Shown in pieces: positions 12,255 through 22,974 of a stretch of DNA of 64,000 nucleotides. Position numbers and translations under genes: made by a program. The notes below the pieces were generated by a model. It saw nothing but the letters and a program-made list of their open reading frames with translations, ran no database searches and was not told the DNA's origin. The stretch covers positions 2,533,803 to 2,597,802 of the forward strand of contig NC_087380.1 of the NCBI RefSeq assembly GCF_963675165.1, read 5' to 3'. Origin of the DNA: Halichondria panicea (taxonomy: Eukaryota > Porifera > Demospongiae > Suberitida > Halichondriidae). Positions within the stretch are counted from its first letter, which is position 1, and each line of letters opens with the position of its first letter.

Positions 12255-12920
12255 TCCTGCATATCATGTTGTGTGCATGGTGTGATATCGGGACCAATGC
12301 TCAGGAGTTCACTGATATATAGCTGAGAACAAAATTTCTTTCTCAACAGTCAAAACATATTCAGCTGATCAGACTATCGAAGTTCTAGCTGGTGACGTGA
12401 TTGCATGGTGCTTGCATATATATACGACCCTCCTATAATGAGGGAGGGTTGTCCGGTTTCAGAGTGCAGCTGCATGCATGGGCATAGTTGGGTAACAAGC
12501 TGGTTCCAATTGATTCCTGATAGCATTAGCTCAAGATGTGGTAATTCAGCTGTTCCTAATTCTGTTTTAGTGGGTCTCAGTAGATTTTAGTGATCCTGCA
12601 AATAGAGATTAATTGTTTATACCACAATAAACCGTAATAACAATTCGATCCTTTACTAACTACCACACCAGTCCTCCAGCTGTGACTATATAGACATGCA
12701 GTTGTACAATATCGGAAACCTTTACCTCAACAGTTACTATACTCTATATACCCGCTGTTGAAACTTCTTCTGGGATATCAATATTTCTATCCCCAATTAG
12801 TTCAGTTGTGATTGCAGCATCGGTGACATCAACTGTTAGTCCAATAACACCAATTGCTATGTCCGCAATGTACACCGTGGCTATAGCAACATCGGAAGTA
12901 GTCTCCAGTAGCATCATCCA
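12255..12920 (+). pseudogene. Decayed ectodomain and stalk fragment of the RTK at 28693
   Basis: This stretch aligns by eye, in order, with 28,850-29,690 of the complete RTK. Matches include GGGACCAATGCTCAGGAGTT at about 12,290, CATATATACGACCCTCC at about 12,415, the GTAATTCAGCTGTTCC segment, then stalk sequence from about 12,660 (CTTTACCTCAACAGTTACTA). Frames are broken by many indels and there is no signal exon, transmembrane segment or kinase. It is a dispersed, truncated duplicate lying about 16 kb upstream of its relative. Confidence 0.8.
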
Positions 12921-13076
12921 TTGCAAGTGGTTTAAACGTCCTGCATTAATTAGAAACAACAATTATAATTTTGTAATGTCTACGTCCTATAATTGTTAAA
13001 CACAGCACACAACTGACACACGACATAATTAACGTTATTGTTCTCTGCACATGCAATCAACTTTAATAGTGTAACT

Positions 13077-13177
13077 AGCCTCGATCCCAGGCCGAGTTTT
13101 CGCTTTTATAACGGTTAGGCGAACAGTTGTTCGCCTAACCGTTAATAAAAGCGAAAACTCGGCCTGGGATCGAGGCT
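13077..13177. mobile_element. AGCCTCGAT foldback element, copy 1, with target duplication
   Basis: Near-perfect hairpin: AGCCTCGATCCCAGGCCGAG through TTCGCTTTTAT to a centre at about 13,127, then its inverse ending TCGAGGCT. It is flanked by ATAGTGTAAC at 13066-13075 and again at 13178-13187, a 10-bp target duplication. Terminus shared with 18607 and 22779. Confidence 0.88.
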
Positions 13178-13191
13178 ATAGTGTAACATGA

Positions 13192-13252
13192 TGTGGGCAG
13201 GCGAGAGCTCTGATGTGTGGGTGTTAGACTCTCTTTGGGAGGTGTGGCTGAC
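13192..13252 (+). promoter_or_regulatory. Conserved upstream block of the receptor cluster, copy 1
   Basis: TGTGGGCAGGC ... GATGTGTGGGTGTTAGACTC ... GGAGGTGTGGCTG lies about 90 bp 5' of the first ATG. Similar blocks precede the copies at 14980, 16945, 18726 and 24847, while the surrounding spacer is less alike. The GTGTGGGTG and GGCGTGGC cores resemble CACCC/GC-box (KLF/Sp-type) sites; that reading is inference. Confidence 0.5.
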
Positions 13253-13342
13253 TGATTCACACTAGTAACCTACTCTATCTAGCTCTATGTCAATTGAACA
13301 AGCCATCAAGCTCTAGTTTATAGTTAGTGCTGTGTGTTCATA

Positions 13343-14647
13343 ATGGAGTTGTATGCATTCTGCCTCTGTTTCATCTTGTATGGTAAGCACAGAGAAGAGA
13401 CATCTGTATATATTTGTAGAAACTTGTATAGAGTCATAAGATTTTTGTACAGGTCTGCCAGTAGTTTTGTGTCAGCTCAACTGTACCGACCAAACCTTTG
13501 GTAGTGAAAACGAAACAGAATACACTGAAGCAACAAATATGATGGTGTTTCTCAACTTGAACGATACAGTCGAGTGCTACGGTACTGTCTCCTCGTATCG
13601 ATACTGTCACTACCCCACTACACAGGGTAATCCAGTTAAACACAATGCTATTTTAGCGGTGTTTCGATTGGAAGGCAATCCTTAATGGGATCAGAAGCAG
13701 CTATCGAAGTCACAAGTATCGAACCTTTCAGTTGTAGTACTGATATGCTTGCAGCCAGTGTACAGATTGAACCTGGAGATGTACTTGGAGCATGTGTAGG
13801 TCAAAGACGAACAGGTGGTAATAGAGAACAGCTGAATCTTGTTGGGACTGATGCGACCGGATTTTCTGTCAGCGGTGTGTCTGTCAGTGACTGTCCCTCA
13901 GCCTATATAAATTCAGTAACAGTTACTGAACTGACGAATTTTTCAGACAGGATTCTTCATCTCTCAGCTGAATTCGGTGAGTTATTAGACAATACTCATG
14001 CAGTAGTAATACGAGACGTTTAATTGTTTATATAGCTCCTGCTGAGCCTCCAACTACACTCACACCCACTGATCCCCTAAACACTGATCCCCTGGCCACT
14101 AATCCACTGACAAGCTCAGGCTCTCTTGTTCCCACTCCAACAACTAATCCACCAACAGGAGGCAAAAAATCGTCAGCTTTTGTGATTCAATGTTCAAACC
14201 GTTTCTATTAGGAGCTGCCACTAACAACACAGCTGGAGTTGCAGAGTTGGTGTTATTGTTGCTCTCCTGTTTGTGGTCATCCTTGTAGCTCTGATAGTAA
14301 TCATAGTGATCGTCATTAAGAAGCGTGGGAAAACTTCATACGCTCTGAAAGAACACAGAATCCACTCACCTGGTAATTTTAGTGCACAAACATTTCTAAA
14401 TCTGTTTGAATTTCCGGTTTATCATCAGATAATGAAGTAGAGCTCAGCTCTGAAGTTTCACTTACGAACATACATAGCGAGCATGGACAAACATTCACAG
14501 TGAAGTCCAACGATGCTTATGGAACTACCACCATGAACAATAGGTCAGGTACTACAGTCGAGGAACAACTCGGAATGTGTCATAATGAAGCATATGGTAC
14601 ATCTACTGTTGTTATGACAATGAAGATCATGAGTATGATATGTTATA
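13343..14647 (+). pseudogene. Kinase-less six-cysteine receptor, copy 1 (broken)
   Basis: Exon 1 (13343-13382) encodes the start of a signal peptide (MELYAFCLCFILY). Exon 2 from 13453 encodes the six-cysteine ectodomain, then come a Thr/Pro stalk exon, a transmembrane exon and a tyrosine-containing tail. Against its paralogues it lacks 10 nt near 13,680, giving TAA at 13683-13685. It also has a 2-nt insertion near 14,243 at the start of the transmembrane helix and single-base losses near the tail end. Downstream pieces stay recognisable in other frames (GDVLGACVG at about 13,780). No kinase exons follow. It is either a pseudogene or a badly assembled allele. Confidence 0.8.
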
Positions 14648-14798
14648 AACAATGTTTCAATAGAATCAAAATTATTTTTTTAGCGTGTCTTTCCACGAAT
14701 GTCTATTTTATGTTCACTGTGTGTGTGTCTCTGAATGGCATATTTTAGTGTGTGCATTATTGAAACCAGTCAAGCACATCTGTGTGCTGAACTGGTGT

Positions 14799-14872
14799 TT
14801 GATGCGTGGGCAGGCTGGCTGACATCATGATGTGTGGGTGTTTGGTCTTTGGAGGCACTAGACGTGGCTGGC
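14799..14872 (+). promoter_or_regulatory. Conserved upstream block, copy 2
   Basis: GATGCGTGGGCAGGCTGGCT ... ATGATGTGTGGGTGTTTGG ... GACGTGGCTGG lies about 108 bp before the ATG at 14980. It is part of the same block family as 13192. Confidence 0.5.
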
Positions 14873-14979
14873 CCTGAATCTTCTTCATTTATAGTTAGAA
14901 TCTACAGCATTTGTCAGTCTAGCAAGCTAGCAGTCTATAGTCTATAGTCAGTGTATAGTGCTGTTAAGTTGTTATCATA

Positions 14980-16335
14980 ATGGAGGTGTACTCATTCTGC
15001 CTCTTTTTCATGTTGTATGGTAAGCATAGAGAATAGAGGCTGACATGCATTTGTAGATCTATTTGTAGAGAAAACTTTTAAAATTATCAACTAGATCTAG
15101 ATCTAACCACCTTTTTCTGTACAGGTTTGCCAGCAGTTTTGTGCCAGCTTGACTGTACAGACCAAGTTTTTGGGAATGAAAATGAAACAGAATATACACT
15201 GAGGCCACAGATACGATGGTGTACCTCAACTTGAACGATTCAGCAAAGTGCTATGGTACCCTCTCCTCGTATAAATTCTGTCACTACCCCATGACGACTG
15301 GGACAGATTACAATGCTTTTTTAGCTGTGTTTCGAAGACAAGGCGATACCTACGTACCCGTAATGGAGTCAGGAGCATTTCTCCAAGTCACGGTTGCTCA
15401 AGCCTTCAACTGTAGTACTAGTGTGCCTGAGGGGTCAGGCAGTGTACAGATTGAACCTGGAGATGTAATTGGAGTGTGTTTAGGGCCATTACAAGGTCAA
15501 AGAGAACAGCTGAATCTTGTTGGAAATGATGCAACTGGGTTTTCTGTCAGTGGTGTGTCTATATCTGGTAACTGCAATTTAAATACAGCAACGGTTACGA
15601 TTAGTGAACTGATAAATCTTCCAGACAGGATTCTTCATCTCTCAGCTGAATTCTGTGAGTTGATAGTACATATCATCACGAGATGTTCATAATTACTTCA
15701 TGTTCTTAGCTCCTTCTACCGAGCCCCCAACCCTACCTCCAACCACTGATCCCCTAAACACTGATCCCCCAGCCACTAATCAACCAACAAGCTCAGGCTC
15801 TCTTGTTCCCACCCCAACAACTAATCCACCAACAGGAGGTAAAAAATCATCAGATTTTGTAATTCATGTTCAAACCGTTTCTTGTAGGAGCTACCAACAC
15901 AGCTGGAGTTGCAGTTGGTGTTGTTGTTGCTCTCCTGTTCGTGGTCGTCTTGGTAGCTCTGATAGTAATCATAGTGATCGTCATTAAGAAGCGTGGGAAA
16001 ACTTCATACGCTGTGAAAGAACACAGAACCCACTCACCTGGTAATTTTAGTGCACAAACATTTCTAAATCTGTTTGAATTTCCGGTTTATCATCAGATAA
16101 TGAAGTAGAGCTCAGCTCTGACGTTTCCCATACGAACATACATAGCGAGCATGGACAAACATTCACAGTGAAGTCCAACGATGCTTATGGAACTACCACC
16201 ATGACCAACAGTAGGTCAGGTACTACAGTCGAGGAACAACTCGGAATGTGTCATAATGAAGCATATGGTACATCTACTGTTGTTAATGACAATGAAGATC
16301 ATGAGTATGATTATGTTATAAACAATGGTCAATAG
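14980..16335 (+). pseudogene. Kinase-less six-cysteine receptor, copy 2 (frameshift in ectodomain)
   Basis: Exon 1 is 14980-15019 (MEVYSFCLFFMLY); the ectodomain exon starts at 15125. A stalk exon (TEPPTLPPTTDPL...), a transmembrane exon with KKRGKTSYAVKEH and a tail exon ending at the TAG at 16335 follow. A 2-nt insertion near 15,193-15,197 shifts the frame after NENETEY; the rest of the domain is open in the shifted frame. The tail reads SNDAYGTTTM, HNEAYGTSTVV and HEYDYVIN, repeated tyrosine motifs with N at -3. No kinase lies before the next copy. The tail is almost identical to copies 1 and 3, so duplication is recent. Confidence 0.78.
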
Positions 16336-16823
16336 AATCAAAAATTACCATTTTCATATTTTTCTAGCGTATGCATTTCTATTTTATATGTACTCATTGT
16401 GTGTCTTCATCGTAAGTTATGTGTGCATGGTGGAACGGGTGTTGAATTACCTTAACATATTGAATTACATATTGAATTACCTTGACATATTTTTTCGCGG
16501 GTATTAATTTCTGTGTACTCGCAGATAATTTGAAAATGCATGAATCTTTTGTAGAAATGCTATGAATTAACACAACCAGAATTGGCACCAGTAAAATATG
16601 AAATCGCAGACAGTGAAAATATGCCACCTTAATTAATAAGGTCAAGGAGCATAATTATGAGATGGAGCGGCTCACTATAATATGATCGTCTAACCACATT
16701 TTTCCTTGTTTGTAATGTGCTAAGTGCGTTTGATCTATGTATAATGTTAGCAGCATTTATTTTAAGGGGTTTGACATTATCATAATGGCCGGGGCCAACC
16801 AAGGTATAATAGTTGATACATAT

Positions 16824-16891
16824 GTGGGCAGGCTGGCTGACATCGATGTGTGGGTGTTTGACACTATAATTATTCGGAGGCGTGGCTGGGT
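16824..16891 (+). promoter_or_regulatory. Conserved upstream block, copy 3
   Basis: GTGGGCAGGCTGGCTGACAT, CGATGTGTGGGTGTTTGACA and GGAGGCGTGGCTGG lie about 54 bp before the ATG at 16945. This is the clearest copy of the block. Confidence 0.5.
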
Positions 16892-16944
16892 TGAATCTCT
16901 AGCAAATCCAAAGAAGTATTGTAGCTAGTGCTGTTGTGATCATA

Positions 16945-18258
16945 ATGGAGGTGTATGCATTCTACCTCTGCTTCATCTTGTATGGTAAGAACAAAGAATA
17001 TAGAGAATAGAGGCTTAGATCTATGAACTATATAGACCACCTCTTTTTCAGTTGTACAGGTCTGCCAGCAGTTTTGTGTCGACCAAAATTTTGGTAATAA
17101 AAACGAAACAGGATACACCGAGGCCACAGATACGATGGTGTACCTCAATTTGAACAATCCAGCAAATTGCTCTGGCACACTCTCCTCGTATCGATACTGT
17201 CACTACCCCACAATGGATGCTTCTTTAACATATAATTCTATTTTAGCTGTGTTTCGATTGGTAGGCAGTGACTATTATGTAGCTGTGGATGGGTCAGACA
17301 TAGTTATTGAAGTCACAACCACTGAAGCCTTCGGTTGTGTCACTCTTCCATTCACTGCTACTGTACAGACTGAACCTGGAGATGTAGTGGGAGCGTGTGT
17401 AGGTCCAAGACAAGGTGGTAACAGACGTCAGTTGAATCTTGCTGGGAATAATGCGATCGGATATTCTGTCCGCGGTGCATCAAGATCTGGCTGTCCCACA
17501 AATAATTTAAATTCAGTAACAGTTATGAATAGTGAATTGCTGATTTTTCCAGACAGGATTCTTCATCTCTCAGCTGAATTCAGTGAGTTATTAGATAGCT
17601 AGTACAATACTTATGCAGTAGTATATAATACGAGTGATTATAATTATATTGTTCATATAGCTCCTACTGAGCCTCCAACTACACCCGCACCCACTGATCC
17701 CCCAGCCACTAATCCACTGACAAGCTCAGACTCTCTTGCTACCACCCCAACAACTAATCCACCAACAGGAGGTAAAAAATTGTCAGCTTTTGTGATTCAA
17801 TGTTCAAACCGTTTCTATTAGGAGCTGCCACTAACAACACAGCTGGAGTTGCAGTTGGTGTTGTTGTTGCTCTCCTGTTCGTGGTCGTCCTTGTAGCTCT
17901 GATAGTAATCGTAGTGATCGTCATTAAGAAGCGTGGGAAAACTTCATACGCTGTGAAAGAACACGGAACCCACTCACCTGGTAATTTTAGTGCACAAACA
18001 TTTCTAAATCTGTTTGAATTTCCGGTTTATCATCAGATAATGAAGTAGAGCTCAGCTCTGAAGTTTCACTTGCGAACATACATAGCGAGCATGGACAAAC
18101 ATTCACAGTGAAGTCCAACGATGCTTATGGAACTACCACCATGAACAATAGGTCAGGTACTACAGTCGAGGAACAACTCGGAATGTGTCATAATGAAGCA
18201 TATGGCACATCTACTGTTGTTAATAACAATGAAGATCATGAGTATATGATTATGTTAT
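16945..18258 (+). pseudogene. Kinase-less six-cysteine receptor, copy 3 (14-nt deletion)
   Basis: Exon 1 is 16945-16984 ([13 protein letters not shown]). The ectodomain exon starts at 17060 and has lost 14 nt at about 17,080 compared with the copy at 18726, removing the first cysteine region and causing an early stop. The rest (17,100-17,590) is open in a shifted frame and keeps GDVVGACVG. The stalk, the transmembrane exon and a tail ending in DNEVELSSEV...NDAYG...NEAYG follow, with a further 2-nt insertion (GAGTATATGATTATG) just before the stop. No kinase exons. Confidence 0.78.
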
Positions 18259-18533
18259 AAACAATATTCAATAGAATCAAAAAAACTACCCTATTCATCT
18301 TTCTAGCGTATGGATTTCTATTTTCATTGTGTCTTTATCATAATTTTATTGTGTGCATGATGAAAACTGGTGTTGAATTACCTAATTAAGATGACATATT
18401 TTTTCGCGGTTATTAATTTCTGATATTTGAGTAAAGGCGCCCTGGACCACAATCTACTACTGGGCCAATAAACATGTGACACTCATATAGCCATGTAATA
18501 ACTAATACATAATTTGTAGCTAGCTAGTGTTTG

Positions 18534-18600
18534 ATGCGTGGGCAGGCTGGCTGATATCGATGTGTGGGTGTGTGACACTACTATAATTATTTTGAGGTTA
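18534..18600 (+). promoter_or_regulatory. Conserved upstream block, copy 4, truncated by a foldback insertion
   Basis: GATGCGTGGGCAGGCTGGCT, ATCGATGTGTGGGTGTGTGA and ATAATTATTTTGAGG are present, but the GGCGTGGCTG half seen in copy 3 is missing where the foldback at 18607 sits. Confidence 0.45.
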
Positions 18601-18606
18601 ACATCT

Positions 18607-18652
18607 AGCCTCGATTCCAGGCCGCTGAGGTCGAGGGGCTGGAGTCGAGGCT
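18607..18652. mobile_element. AGCCTCGAT foldback element, copy 2
   Basis: AGCCTCGATTCCAGGCCGCT ... GGCTGGAGTCGAGGCT is a compact imperfect palindrome. GGTTAACA occurs at 18596-18603 and again at 18654-18661, consistent with an 8-bp target duplication. Confidence 0.8.
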
Positions 18653-18725
18653 AGGTTAACACCCAAAGAAACTTCAATCAATCATTAGCTAGCATTGTAG
18701 CTACTCTAGTGCTGTTGTGATCATA

Positions 18726-21700
18726 ATGGAGGTGTATGCATTCTACCTCTGCTTCATCTTGTATGGTAAGAACAAAGAATAGAGAATAGAGGCTGACATT
18801 TAACTAACTTATAATTATCTATTTACATTGTATCTAGCTAAGTTTGGCTATAATAATTTATGTATACCACCTCTTTTTGTGCAGGTCTGCCAGCAGTTTT
18901 GTGTCAGCTCGACTGTACCGACCAAGTTTTTGGTAATAAAAATGAAACAGAATACACCGAGGCCACAGATACGACGGTTTACCTCAACTTGAACGATCCA
19001 GCAAATTGCTCTGGCACACTCTCCTCCTACCGATACTGTCACTACCCCACAATGGATGCTTCTTTAACTTATAATTCTATCTTAGCTGTGTTTCGATTGG
19101 TAGGCAGTAACTATGTAGCTGTGGATGGATCAAACATAGTTATCGAAGTCACAACCACTGAAGCCTTCAGCTGTGTCACTCTTCCATTCCTTGGTAATGT
19201 ACAGACTGAACCTGGAGATATAGTGGGAGCGTGTGTAGGTCCAAGACAAGGTGGTAATAGCAGACGTCAGTTGAATCTTGCTGGGAATGATGCGATTGGA
19301 TTTTCTGTTCGCGTGCATCGAGATCTGGCTGTCCCACAAATGATTTAAATTCAGTAACAGTTATGACTAGTGAATGTATGGTTTTTCCGGACAGGATTCT
19401 TCATCTCTCAGCTGAATTCGGTGAGTTATTAGATATTACAATACTCATGCAGTAGTAATACGAGTGATTATATCATGCTCATATAGCTCCTACTGAGCAC
19501 CCAACCACACCCGCACCCACTGATCCCCCAAACACTGATCCCCTGACCACTGATCCACTGACAAGCTCAGGCTCTCTTGTTCCCACCCCAACAACTAACC
19601 CACCAACAGGAGGTAAAAAATCATCAGATTTTGTAATTCATGTTCAAACCGTTTCTTATAGGAGCTGCCGCCGATAACACAGCTGGAGTTGCAGTTGGTG
19701 TTGTGTTCGCTCTCTTATTCGTGGCTGTCTTGGTAGCTCTGATAGTGATTGTCGTCATCGTTATTACAAAACGTGGGAAAACTTCATACTCTCTAAGAGC
19801 CAATAACAACCACCAAGCTATCGGTGAGTTAAATTAATAATTGTCATCACATTCATGTATTAATGTGCAGGTATTGATAATCAAATCTATGGAACTGGGG
19901 AGCTGGAGTCAAGCTTTACTGATGGCAAAGATGTTGAAAATAATTACGAAGTGCCTCATGAAAATGGTGATATCTCTCCATATGAGGTAGTGCCTCCCAA
20001 ACGGATTGGGACAATGGCAGCTCCAGCATCTCATAAGAACCTGTCTGTTGCATCGCGCTCAGCCACCATGCCGTGGAACATCCAGCCTGCTCCATACGAA
20101 GGAATGGTAACTAAATCTATTTATGTCAATCTCTAAATAAGGTTGAGTAAGTCCCTTTTTTGTGTGAACGGTTGTAACAGTGTACGTATTCAGAGACTAT
20201 TACCATTGTGGGTGTATCAGCATCTGCTTGATATGGGATAGGTTATGAATACTAGGTTTGCTTATAAGGAGATAATTATTATTGGGAATTGACTTATTAG
20301 GTGTGTACACACACGCATGCACCACACTATCTCTAACTCATGCATGCATGCAGGCGTTTGGTGGTGATGTGTACTCTTCTCCAATTGATGCAATGAGATA
20401 CTCGGAACTTATTGAGCAGGTATAAATTATCAGATAATTGTTGACAAATACCTGTGTGTGGGAGCCGTTTAACATAAAATAAGCACTCTATGGTTTCTGG
20501 TTACCTTTGCTTGAGGTGAAATATTTACACATTAGCAACACACTGTTTATGCTAGACAGCCGTGTGTGTGTGTGTGTTGTTACAAGAGTATTCATTGAGT
20601 GTTGTTTTAAAATATAAAGCCACAAAAGCCCTACAATGTACGTCAATACTAACAAATACGTGAATGGTTATGATGCCAGTGTTGCGGGGAATCTTCTGTA
20701 GCACTTTATTGTATTGAGCAGTTAAAATTATATTATACACCTAATTTTCAGAACAAGGAAGAAGACATATACAGTAATGTGGACCCATTCCAAGCACCTG
20801 CCGCAGATGAAGATGAGATCTACTCGCAGCTGCATTCCTGGGGCATCCTAAACTTGTCCAGCAGCGATGTTGTGTGAGTTACATGTTGATCTCCCCCATT
20901 AATAATTGATTTGCTGTTTACATTGTCCTTCTATATAATGGAAGACTGTATTAAAACCATAATAGGCTTTTAGGCGTCCACAACTGATGCTATCTTTAAA
21001 TAACATTATCATAATTATACGGTAGTGGTTTTGCGGTCTATAGCTTCACCTTCAATTTCATGCTGGCAGTGGATTATAAGTTGAAGTATCACTATTGATC
21101 ACAACCACATGTAGGGCTTACATTGTTGAAAATAAATACGCACCCACAACATACAACATAATTATATATACTCACACTGCATGTAGCGTTTCAACTTATT
21201 TTGTTATCATAGAATAAAACGTCATCTCGGCTCTGGTCAGTTTGGTAGTGTGGAACTTGGTCAATGGAATAGACATGGAACTAAGCCAGTGGACGTGGCA
21301 CTCAAGAGTCTCACCAAAACATCAGAGGAGGACAAAGTCAAGTTCCTACAAGAAGCCGCCATCATGGCTCAGTTCAGACACCCTAACGTTATCATGCTTT
21401 ATGGAGTGATTGCTAAAGAGGAGCCAGTAAGTTATAGTAATATTCACTGTAGGGGCTGGGCTATAGGTTGTCCCTTCTTTGAATGGATTTATTTTTCTTT
21501 ACTTGAAATACAGTGTCTTATTCGGGGTACATGCATTAATTGTTTCACCCAACAGATGACGTTGGTTGTCGAGTTGGCCCAAAATGGAGATTTGAGAGAA
21601 TTCCTTCTTTCAATGAGACCTGAGTGAGTTATGCAGTTTTGACTCTACAATAAATTATATTTATTCTCACTAACAGGAGCTTTGGTGAAGAGTTAGACGA

Positions 21701-22583
21701 TCGTGCTCAAGATGATGGTACTATAACAGATGTGACTGAACGGAGGGAGAGGTCTAAGACACTGCCCCCTGAATCCAGCACCATGTTCCTGAAGTTCTCT
21801 CAACAAGTTGCTCTTGGGATGCAGTATCTGGCCGGCAAAGGATTTGTGCACAGAGACCTGGCTGCTAGGAACATTCTTGTAATCAAAAATAAAATTTGCA
21901 AGGTATAAATGTGATATATGAAGCTGAGTATCATACCTGCTATTGTGTATAGGTGGCTGATTTCGGTATGTCACGTGACTTGGAGAATGAGAGCTACTAT
22001 GTATCCCACGGAGGAAAAATTCCCGTCAAGTGGACAGCCCCTGAGGCCATTCACTACAAGAAGTACTCGACTGCCAGTGATGTGTGGGCCTACGAGTGTC
22101 TGCTCTATGAGATATGGAGCATTGGGCACAAGCCGTTTGAGGGAATTCGAAATGTGGATGTATGTTGCTATTTAGCATATTTTTTTTCACTTTTTGTCAT
22201 GTTTGTAGGTTATTGAGACTGTGGACTCTGGAAAACGATTGCCTCCACCTCCTGGAATACCAAAAATACTCTATGAGCTGATGATACTATGTTGGTAAGC
22301 TAGATCTATATAGCATTGTAGGCGCGTGATTATATTCCCTTATTTCCTTAGGCATCCTGAGACTGAGCTTCGCCCTGCTTTCCGTGATATTGTGTTGACG
22401 CTGGTTGGAAATAAAGAGAGAGTTTTGGACATTCCCGAGGAAGACTCCTCCACTAACCCACTGTCTGTCGTATTGGGAGCTCCACTGGAGGCCGGGGAGA
22501 ACATGTACTCTCAGCTGCAAAGTAGATATATTGATTACGCTGCACGTAAAGAAACTGAAGAAGACTATTTTGAGATTGATTGA
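18726..22583 (+). CDS. Receptor tyrosine kinase with six-cysteine ectodomain (RTK-1), one frameshift in the ectodomain
   Basis: About 13 exons. 18726-18765 and 18885 onward encode the signal peptide and six-cysteine ectodomain. A Thr/Pro stalk (about 19,486), a transmembrane exon (about 19,662; [20 protein letters not shown]) and juxtamembrane exons follow, with tyrosines in [18 protein letters not shown] and [10 protein letters not shown]. The kinase runs from about 21,212 to 22,480: GSGQFGSV loop, VALKSL lysine, [21 protein letters not shown] in the activation loop and PVKWTAPEA. The C-tail has MYSQLQ and ends at 22583. One G is missing at about 19,312 relative to the paralogue at 16945 (CGCGTGC against CGCGGTGC), causing TAA at about 19,346. 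The usual Gly of [10 protein letters not shown] is Glu (GAG, 22094-22096). Confidence 0.85.
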
Positions 22584-22778
22584 ACCAGTACTTTTTCTAT
22601 TGTGTGCTCTCAATTTTTAATGTCATGTTAATTACTATAATTGTGTCATTGGAGGGCATGGGGGTTGAGCCTCAAGTGTGTGGGTGTATATACAATTGAG
22701 TTGCTGATAATTATTGATGAACTCAAGAGTATCAGAGAGGCAGCATTGATTATTGCTTTACAGGGCTAGCTCTCCCTT

Positions 22779-22831
22779 AGCCTCGATTCAAGGCCGATTA
22801 AAATCGATTTAATCGGCTTGGAATCGAGGCT
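22779..22831. mobile_element. AGCCTCGAT foldback element, copy 3
   Basis: AGCCTCGATTCAAGGCCGAT ... ATCGGCTTGGAATCGAGGCT is a near-perfect palindrome of 53 bp. It is flanked by AGCTCTCCCTT at 22768-22778 and 22832-22842, an 11-bp direct repeat. Confidence 0.88.
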
Positions 22832-22974
22832 AGCTCTCCCTTTAATGGAGCATCATCTGGAACCATGCACCTATATACCACCACAGTATTTTTCCATGTG
22901 TGATCACAAGATACATGCAATAATACATGCCTGACATGAATGCCAACCATCTTGATCTTGGTTCAATAGCAGAA

